Shown here piece after piece: positions 49,501 to 58,500 of a DNA stretch of 64,000 nt. Source of the DNA: Symbiodinium kawagutii (taxonomy: Eukaryota > Sar > Dinophyceae > Suessiales > Symbiodiniaceae); NCBI GenBank assembly GCA_009767595.1, contig VSDK01018351.1, positions 443,250 to 507,249 on the forward strand. Reading direction: 5' to 3'. The translations under genes were made by a program, and so were the position numbers. The notes below the pieces were generated by a model. That model had not been told where the DNA came from, searched no databases, and saw only the letters and a program-made list of their open reading frames with translations. Every line of letters starts with the position of its first letter. Within the stretch, counting starts at the first letter, position 1.

Positions 49501-52500
49501 AGTTCCTGAGGGCCAGGAGTTCGAGGCACTAAAAAGTCGCAATGACAGTCACAACTCTCGTGGGTCACATCAGCTTTTGATGATATCTTTCTCTCCCTCT
49601 CTCTCAATCACCATCTCAAGGAGTTCAGCGAGGCTTTTTTGATGATATGGATGCTGATGTTTTTAGAGTGCTGGTGACTGAGGGGGTTTACTATCCAGCC
49701 ATTGACTGAAAAAAATATGGTAGAACGCAGTAGCTGCAGAAGCAGTTCGTCCACGTTGCAATTTTCTTACAGTTAAGACCAATTCGCAATGAATATATCA
49801 TGGAAATCCATGGCATCGATGGCAATGTTGTCACATTCTCCAAACGGAGGCATGTTCACATTTACCTCCCATTAGTGGCAGCGAATGATGATGACATCTT
49901 CCGATTTCGTATGCTTAAGCCTATAAATCACGCAAATAAGAAAAACAGTAAGAACAAAAATGAAAAAGTGAAAACGACTCGCTACCAAGCTTCTTTCTGG
50001 GTCAGGAATGTCGGATTCCAAGTCGAAGACAGCTTCAAAGTGAAGCCCGCTCTGGGGACCACTGAGGCTGTCGGTCTTCAAGGTCAAGTTGGCAACGCCA
50101 CCTCGGAGCAGTTCAACTTTCTCACAAGATCAGCGCACAAAACAACAACTGGCAGTGGCAACTTGACCCAAAAGAGTGGTCGCATGAGGTCGCACTTTTT
50201 GAGATTTTTTTCGATGCTATGAAGAAACTACTGCAACATCATGCAAAGTATGACTATGATGCTGGTAGAGGCTTGCTTATTGAAGCTGACCTGAATGTAA
50301 TGCGGACATCTGCGTTGGCGTCTTCTAGTCCAAGTTGCGCCGGGATGCCAGCCCGTGGCGATGCTGAACACCCTCCTCCAGGAGCTTGTGGACGAAGTTT
50401 TGTCCCGAAGCAAGGTCTGAATGATTTATTGAGAATCAACATGTTGGCATTCTGAGAAGCAAGGTCCGCTGCACAAGGAAACAACATCAAACAACGGAAA
50501 GAACACTGATAGAATGCCTCGGAAATTTGCATGTTCAGCAGNNNNNNNNNNTGGGGACCTCATGGAGCAAAGACGAGCAAACCCAATTTACATAAATCAG
50601 CAATTTATCAATTTGCGTGGGGGGAAGGATGTGAAAGGCATGGCTTTGAAGAAGTTGGGAGATGACATGATTGAGACATTGCCGAGGGCTCCTTTGCAAC
50701 ACCGGAAGTCTCGTGCACAAGGGCCATGTCTTTCTGTAAAGCAACTTCTACCCCGTCCGGAAATAGTTTGAGTCAATGGCTGAGGCATAAGAAGCTGCAT
50801 GACTTCAGCTGAGCTCAAGGGTCTCAAGAGCCAGGAGCATGTGTGAAACGGAAACCTGATCTTGTTTGTAGGTGACTTGGGGTGATATGAATTCTGCTTG
50901 AAACATTTGAAACAGTGTGCACCCTCCACGGCCAAGGCAATGGCGTGCGGTGGCATCCCATTCCAGGGTCCACGACCGTGTCTCCCCTGCCTTTCCCAGG
51001 ACCGAACCGTGCAGTGCCTCGATATCCCCTGCCATGCCCTGCCATGACCTGCCTGGATGGCCGCGTAATGCCGTTGAAGCTTCGGATTCTCAGCGCACCC
51101 AGGGGCAAAATTGTCCAAGCGAAGCGAGTTCACAACCGCGACTGCTGCAGCCTCACGCTCAAGTCACAGGACGACACAAAATGTACCGAAAAAGGTTGAT
51201 AGAGCGATGGACAAATAGATAAGAAAAATAAATGTACAGAATAAACAGGTCATGTCTGATCAGATAGGATTGATAGACTTTGAAAAACATAAGACAGACA
51301 TGAGAGATAGATAGACAACCAATGGATGAGATAGACAAGATAAACATGCAAAAGCACAAACGCAATTCACAGCACAAATAAGATGGATATGATCAGCATG
51401 CAAACACACAAATGTATATGCACATATACATGTACACAGTATGTGCATATGTAAGCACACCGGCGCACATACATCCGTCTACAGAAACAAATGGATGGAT
51501 GGATGGATGGATGGATGGATGGATGGATGGATGGATGGATGGATCAGATGATAAGGTAGATATTAGATGGCTCAGGTAGACAGGCAAATGGAAGGGCCGA
51601 CGGACGGAAAGACAAACAAACACACAAACAAACAAATAGATGGACATGAGCAAATAGAGTGATACATCGATCGATAATTTGGGATGGATAGCATTGATAG
51701 AGATATGGATAAGATGGATGGGATACATGGAATGATGATTTTTTGCCAGGGCATCTCAGAGGGTTGGCCCTGTCTGTAGCAGACAATGAAAAATGTATAG
51801 ATGATAGATGTTGATAAAAAATAGGCCATTGACAAATAGTGATAGACAGACTTTGGCAAATACAGTAGATCAGCAATAGATTGTAGATACATAGTAGGTG
51901 GACTGATAGAGCCATAGGTGGAGGATAGAGAGTTACAAAATGGGTGGATGGATAAATAGACATTGATCACTGTAGCAATAGATGTGCGTAGGCGGGCAGG
52001 CCGCTAGTTTGTTACACGAAATGGATTGACAGGAGGTATAAACACATAGGATAGCTAAAACAAACTCATTGACAAATCACATAGATACGATCTTTTGCAA
52101 ACAAGAGGCATCAACAAAAGTTAAAGCACATAGATCAATCGATTACAAACGTCCAACATCGAATACACACTGAATCTCTTCAAAGATGCGACAAGCCATG
52201 GATGTCGTAAGATTGTGATCCAAGCATTGCAGCCACGCCTTGAGTTCATCTGGCATCTCTGCCGGAAACCCATCTGGTATTGGAAAGCCTGGGAAAGAAT
52301 CAACGCTAACGCTAGAGAAGAGGGGGAGAGGGCTGCATTTATATTGCACTGACCTCCCATGAGACTTGTCGGATGGCGAAAGGGAACAAAAGAACAAATA
52401 CAAGGGACACAGTTGTATACATAATAGACATCATATCAAGTAATTACATCTTTGGCACCTGCTGAATCCTGCTGACGGCTTCTAAATCCTCCTATGGACT

Positions 52501-55500
52501 GCCGTTTTGTCCATACCATTCGTCACCTTTGTCCAAGTCGCTGAGTTGGCGGATCTCTTCTGCCCATGGCAAACGAATCATCACAAAACCTGGAGGGCGT
52601 ATTTGCTCACCCTCTTCCTCCAACTCTGCCTGAGCTCGGCTACAGACTTGATTGCGTTCAATCACCTCTGATTGAAGATATTGAAGCATTTTGATGCATT
52701 TTGACAGTCTGGTTTAACGAACTTTTCACGATCATAACTTAACGGCAACAATGCGGCTTCACGATCTGCGACAGTCACCCTGCGAAGAGATCAGCGTCAG
52801 GTGCTGAATGCCGCAGCTGCCGCGCCTGTGGCAGCAAAGCCACCATCATGGGTTCGCTGTTTTTCCGCGCCACGTAGCTGCAAATGGCCATCAATTTCCG
52901 GTCAAGCAAACTGCCTCAGTGGGACTGCAGCATGTGAACATATGTGAACAGAGTAGCGCACAATGGCGCTAAAAACAAACAGGCACTCAGCACCAATCGA
53001 AATCTAGGTTCAATATTCACTTGAAATTCCAAATGATCTGCGTGAATGACCTGCATGCACACTGATAAAGCCACAGATCAGTGGAGAACTGGATGTTGCA
53101 CCCTTTTTGGTGGAGTCTGTGAAAGCATGCCTTTACGAGTGTTGTTGTTATTCAAACCGCGGTAGGTCCGGACCACCATCTATACTACCGAATGAACGGA
53201 TTTGGCATCCAGGTGCGCCACAGCAAGTACGTTTTCAGCACCCGCTGCCAGTCTCTTCGTTGGCCACCCCCGCAGTATGTAGAGCGGTCCCCTGCATGTC
53301 TTCAAATTTTGACAGTTTGACATACGAGGGTCCCACGCACCTCACGCGCTCACCACTTCTACATACAAACCAAAAAAAATAGAAGATAGTAGAACCTTTT
53401 TTATCCTTTTTTTTCTTTGTAATACCTTTGAATAGATAATAACATAAAATGCATCACAAAAACGCTCTAAATGCTTCCTCAGAAATCCAACTCTGCAAAC
53501 GGTGAGCAGTTTCTTGCCCTTGTAGGAGCTAAGCCTCCAGCTGATCAGCGCTGAGAGGAACACAGCAGAGCCGCGAACCCCCTTCTCGTTGGGATACACG
53601 AAGTAGGCGTGGAAAATGCGATGATGATCCTTCAAAAGATTCGATGGCCTTGGGAGGCTGATGCAGCTCCAACATGTCAGCCATGATCCATGCATACTCC
53701 TGCAGCTCGACTCGAAGCAGAACAGCCTCTCCCAACTCAACATGTTCAATCACCATCCTCTATTGATTCAATCATTGACTCTTTCATTTGTTCTCTTCAA
53801 ATCTCTTCAATTTCATCCAAGGTGCTTGAAGCCAAGGAGTCTCAAACCAGGATCCCCAAACTGCTTGGCCTCCGAAGCTTCAGAACGACTCACCAATATT
53901 CGCTGGCCAGCCACCTCATCGATCAGGTTTCGTCCCCTCTTTCAACAACAAAGGATGTTTTTCTATGTTTTTCTTGTGTCCAGCCCTGTCCAGCAGTAAA
54001 TTCTAGTTTGGCTGAGGGATGCTGCGGGAGATCATTGAAAGGTGAGAATGGAATTGTGGGGGATTTAAAAGGTTACAGTACAGCTGTGCTGTCTTGCGGA
54101 CGGGTACGACCTCCGTACTCATGTGGCCGTGATACGGTTCCAGGTCTAATAATGGGCTACTTCTTTCCTCTTGCTTACCTTGCTCGCATCCCGGCAACCA
54201 GTACAATGATAAGAATATTGCGTCTTATTCTGCAATGGCTCCAAGAAAGAGCAGGGAATTCAAAATTCGCAATAGCCAGGAGGCACGCGCATGATGACTC
54301 AGGGGCCAATGACCATGCAGAGGAGCTAGACGAATGAAGCACTAGTAGAGTCAGTTCCTGTTTAAAAGGCACCTGCCACGACTACCATCACACGAACTTT
54401 CAAGTCACTTTGCCGCTGAAACCTGCTGACCAAAAATACCGTCTTGGTCTTTTTCCAGGCTTGAGCCAAGTCTCTTCCACGTAAGTTTCGATATCATCAA
54501 CTGGGTGCAGCAAAGCTCCCGTGTGCTCGCAGATGTGCTTGCATTCGGCCTTCAATGGCTTATTGTTCTCCTCAGCCATGGTATCACATATTTGGAGACC
54601 AGCTGCAAGTCACCGTCGTTCAATCCCAGAGCATGCCCATGGGCGTGCAAACAGTGAATGTGCATACAGTGTCATACAGTGATACGTTTGTCAGAGATCT
54701 ACCACTGGGTGTGAACCTGGGCACGAACGCAGACACCTGCAACCTCATTCCTAGCCAGCTATGTAAATGGGTTTTCGGGTTTTCGCAGGGAACTGGGATC
54801 TGCGTGACAGTTGCCACATCAACTTTTCTTGGACCGGTATTGTGGCAAAATCAACATCGTTCCTAACTAAATATCACCCAAACTTGCGCAGTTTACTTCA
54901 CCAAAAAATCTTGCTGGAGGAGTCAGCAGGTGCTAGGCAGTTTTTGTCCTGCAAATTTGTGCAGCAGTTTAGGTCGATACTTCGCATCTTGGCTTGATTG
55001 CAAAAGCCATCCAGTTGAAAGTTGCAGTAGGAGAAAGAGTTTAGCAACTTGCATGCTTCTAACTTGCAGTACCTTGCGACGCAAACGGATCCAATTGCCA
55101 GCAACTGACGTTCAGGAGATAAATGGGTGCCGGAATCTTCGCTTCCAGCATCGTGACAAACACGGAGACCGATGTCTCGATTCCTGCTCTGAGTGCCACT
55201 TTCAAAAAAGTCCAACCTCTAGCTTGCCTGACAAAGATCTTTGAATGCAATGAGAGTTGGACTTCGGATACCAAGACTGAGTGTAATAGGTAGAAACAGG
55301 CATCGATCAATAGAAATGAACAAAAAGATAGGAACAGAGAGAACTAGAAAGAAACAGTGAGACATAGATAGACAAATAAAACTGACAGACATCGAAAGAA
55401 GTAGGTGAAATTGGCCGGCATCGATGGAAGTAAATAGATAAGGATTCACAGAATTCCACACAAATGGAAATAGATAGAAGAAAAGACATAGACAAAAGTA

Positions 55501-58500
55501 AATAGACATAGATAGAAATCGATAGAAATGGTAAGGAATCGATAGAAATCAATAGACATCGATGAAATAGACATAGGTAGAAACAATAGATAGAAATCGA
55601 TAGACATCAAAAGAAATAAATAGGAATCGATAGAAAGAGATTAACATATATTTTATATAGATATCATAGATCCTTAGAAACTCAGCCATGATGTTCCCAA
55701 ACGCCCCTGCCTGGGCACACGTAGAAGGTAAGTCGCTGCAAGGTGCGCTTCCGATGAATTCGCATGCGGATCCGTCGCTCCTGGAGGGACAAGTTCCCCT
55801 GGGGCACCTCCTTGGATTCTTCTTATCCTCTTGGTCCTCCCATTGGTCCGCCATTGGTGCCTTGTTGGTCCCCCATTGGTGTCAGCCATTGGTGTCAGCC
55901 ATTGGTGTCAGCCATTGGTCCCCCCATTGGCCGTTGGTCTTCGGAATCACGACTTGGAACCCATTGGCATCATTGCATCTGATTGCATCCTCCTTGGAAT
56001 ACAAGAAGTGAACACAAACATATCTTGGCCGCAGCGGCCTGTAAGAAATAGAATCCAAATCAGCCCAGTGCAGTGGAACAATGAAGTACAGTATCATGTT
56101 CTACGAAGATGTTCATTAGTTCGTTGATGTTCGTTGTATGTGCATTGTGGAAGGTTTCTTTAGGTCTTGGATGGTCTTGGCATATCTTGGTATGCGATGA
56201 ATATTGATCTGCCGAAATCTGCAGCACATCATGGTTTCTCCCTTAGTTCTGTTCATGGCATGTCAAAGTCCTGCAGCCCTTGGCCAAGACGGCCACAAGC
56301 TATCATATCGTATTGTACAGTATGATCTTTTCACCATATCTCATATCATATCACATCTGCCATGCCTCTCGATAAATCTATCAGCAGAATTTGTCACAGC
56401 TACCTTCCATTTGGATCAACTTGGGACCTTCCCGAACCCAGCCCACTTGCTGGCGCCCTGTGGGCTCCAGCTGCTCCAAACGAAGCGTGGCACGGCTCAC
56501 ATAGTCTGCAGGATCCACCGGAAGCAAACCGCCCCAGAAGCGATCAATCGAAAACTCCTGGCTCAACGCAGCCGGGCACCCATCGAGGCCGGGTGCAGCT
56601 TGAATGGTTTGATCATGTACTGCTCGAAGATGCGTGGAACATCGTAGAACAACATCATTGGCACATTGTTACGCATCAAGCGATTTGTCATCGATGTTGC
56701 CGGGATGTCCAGCATTGTCCAGCGGCACAGTTTGTCTCTATGCATTTGTATTATCTTAGCACTCTGTTGATCAAGTGGCCGACATCTAATTGATGAACTG
56801 CTTTGCTATTTCAGTCTACTGGGACATTCAGCGACCTGTGCTTAGCGCACGAAAGGCGCCACCCGGGAACAAAAAACAAAAAACTGAGTGTGAGTGCATG
56901 GCCGCAGTTGCGTTGTTTGTTTCATCCTGCACTGAGATCACTTTGGCGTTGAGTTGTTGGACAACTGGAATTCTGGTCAAAGGATCCTGGATGGGCGCTG
57001 GTGGTGGTTCGTTTTTTTTGTTGCTTCTTGGTTTGCGTCCAGTGGATCACAGTCACCTTCGTTTTGACATCAGTACTATCCAAATATGAGAATTCTAGAA
57101 AAATGAGGAAAGGAACCGCTTTGAAGGTCCTTGATTTACTGCAAGCAGCAGCATTTGACAAACCTTTTGGCAATCTAGGCTAGGCAAGCTTGAAGATCTT
57201 CTATCTTCGTGACAAAGATTTTCCCAAGAGACCATGCTTTTTGCGTGCCTTGAGCACTTCGTATCTGAGTATCCTGCTGCGTGTCACTGCGTGTCCTTCT
57301 CTTCGAACTGAAGCGGAAAGAATTCTACCTCCACGTCTGCGTCCATGAGGTCCTGGAGACAGAACAAGAACTTCACCATGCTTCACCTTTGACGAATCCA
57401 AGAACTTCAAACTGAAAATGCCTCCAAGTAGGATCAACACAGCGGTGAGTAGGCTCAGCACGGATCAACATGGGCAAAATATGGTGAAGATGCTGAAGCG
57501 CGTGGCATTGATGGGTTCTTGACGGTCCTTTAGTTAAAGGTTTGGACAAGCCAAGGTTCGGAAAAAAGAACAGGAAAAAAAACAAAACGGACCAAACATA
57601 CATACTGTAAGAAAACCATCGCCCTGGGCTTTCATCACTGTGATGGCTGAAAGGTCTGGTCCCTGCACAGGCTCAAAATCAAGCCCGACAAAGCCTTGCA
57701 ATCGATATGGTGAATTCTATGCCAACGTAGGTTCGACATCGGTCAACAGCAATCAAAGGCCACCTTTATCACTTCTATGAAAACTGCGTCCGCTGAGAAA
57801 TCGCAGTCCGTGGCCGGAACAATCAAAAACCATCATGTGATCATCAGGTAGGGTCGAATGGCCCAACATGAGCTCAGTAAGGCCATCTACAGGAAGCCAA
57901 ATGTAGGCCAAAATTGGTGACATGTGAGGGAGTGTAAGGGCGGGCGCCTTGGCCCCACTATGTTCAACCATGGGTTTCTCGGGCACGCGGTGTCGGAACA
58001 ATGCTCTGTAGAGACCTGTCCTCAAGGTTGAACATGCGCTCTTACATGTGTGCATCTGTATGTAGGCGTAAAGATGTGTAAAGATGATAAATCAAAAGAT
58101 CTGTAATTAGTGTGGCCATGCAACCTAACCAAAAACATCCTAAAGAGTCGACGTTCAAACATCTAACATGCCGCAGGCTGACTTGACAAGGAACCAATGA
58201 AAGTGGAGCGGCTCCTAAGCCGAAGCAAAAATGTGTGAGCCCTGGCAGCCGTGCATGAGATTTTGTGCATAATCAATAAACAATACATACATAAATAAAC
58301 AAACACACAAACAAACAAGCAAAAAACAAATAACTAAATATTTTCTGTATGGCAATTTAATGCAATGTATAATGCATCTACAATATCTAAACAAACAACT
58401 ACTCCTATATATACACATATACATATATATGCTTGCCTTGCTGATCTCAATTCTGAAGCACTTCACCTTTCCATCAGAAACTACCTTGACTCGCTTGAAT

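Noticed and set aside
53690..54337. 215-codon plus-strand ORF
   Set aside because: It lies antisense over Ku70 exon 10 and introns 9 and 10, with no recognised domain; the minus strand has clear Ku70 homology there.
56362..56793. 143-codon plus-strand ORF
   Set aside because: Antisense to Ku70 exon 6 and to the coding-like minus ORF; no motif.
57753..58055. Minus-strand frame with [15 protein letters not shown], first taken as a Ku70 barrel strand
   Set aside because: It lies between exons 4 and 5, which belong to the vWA domain, so the order is wrong. The true strand was found in exon 8.
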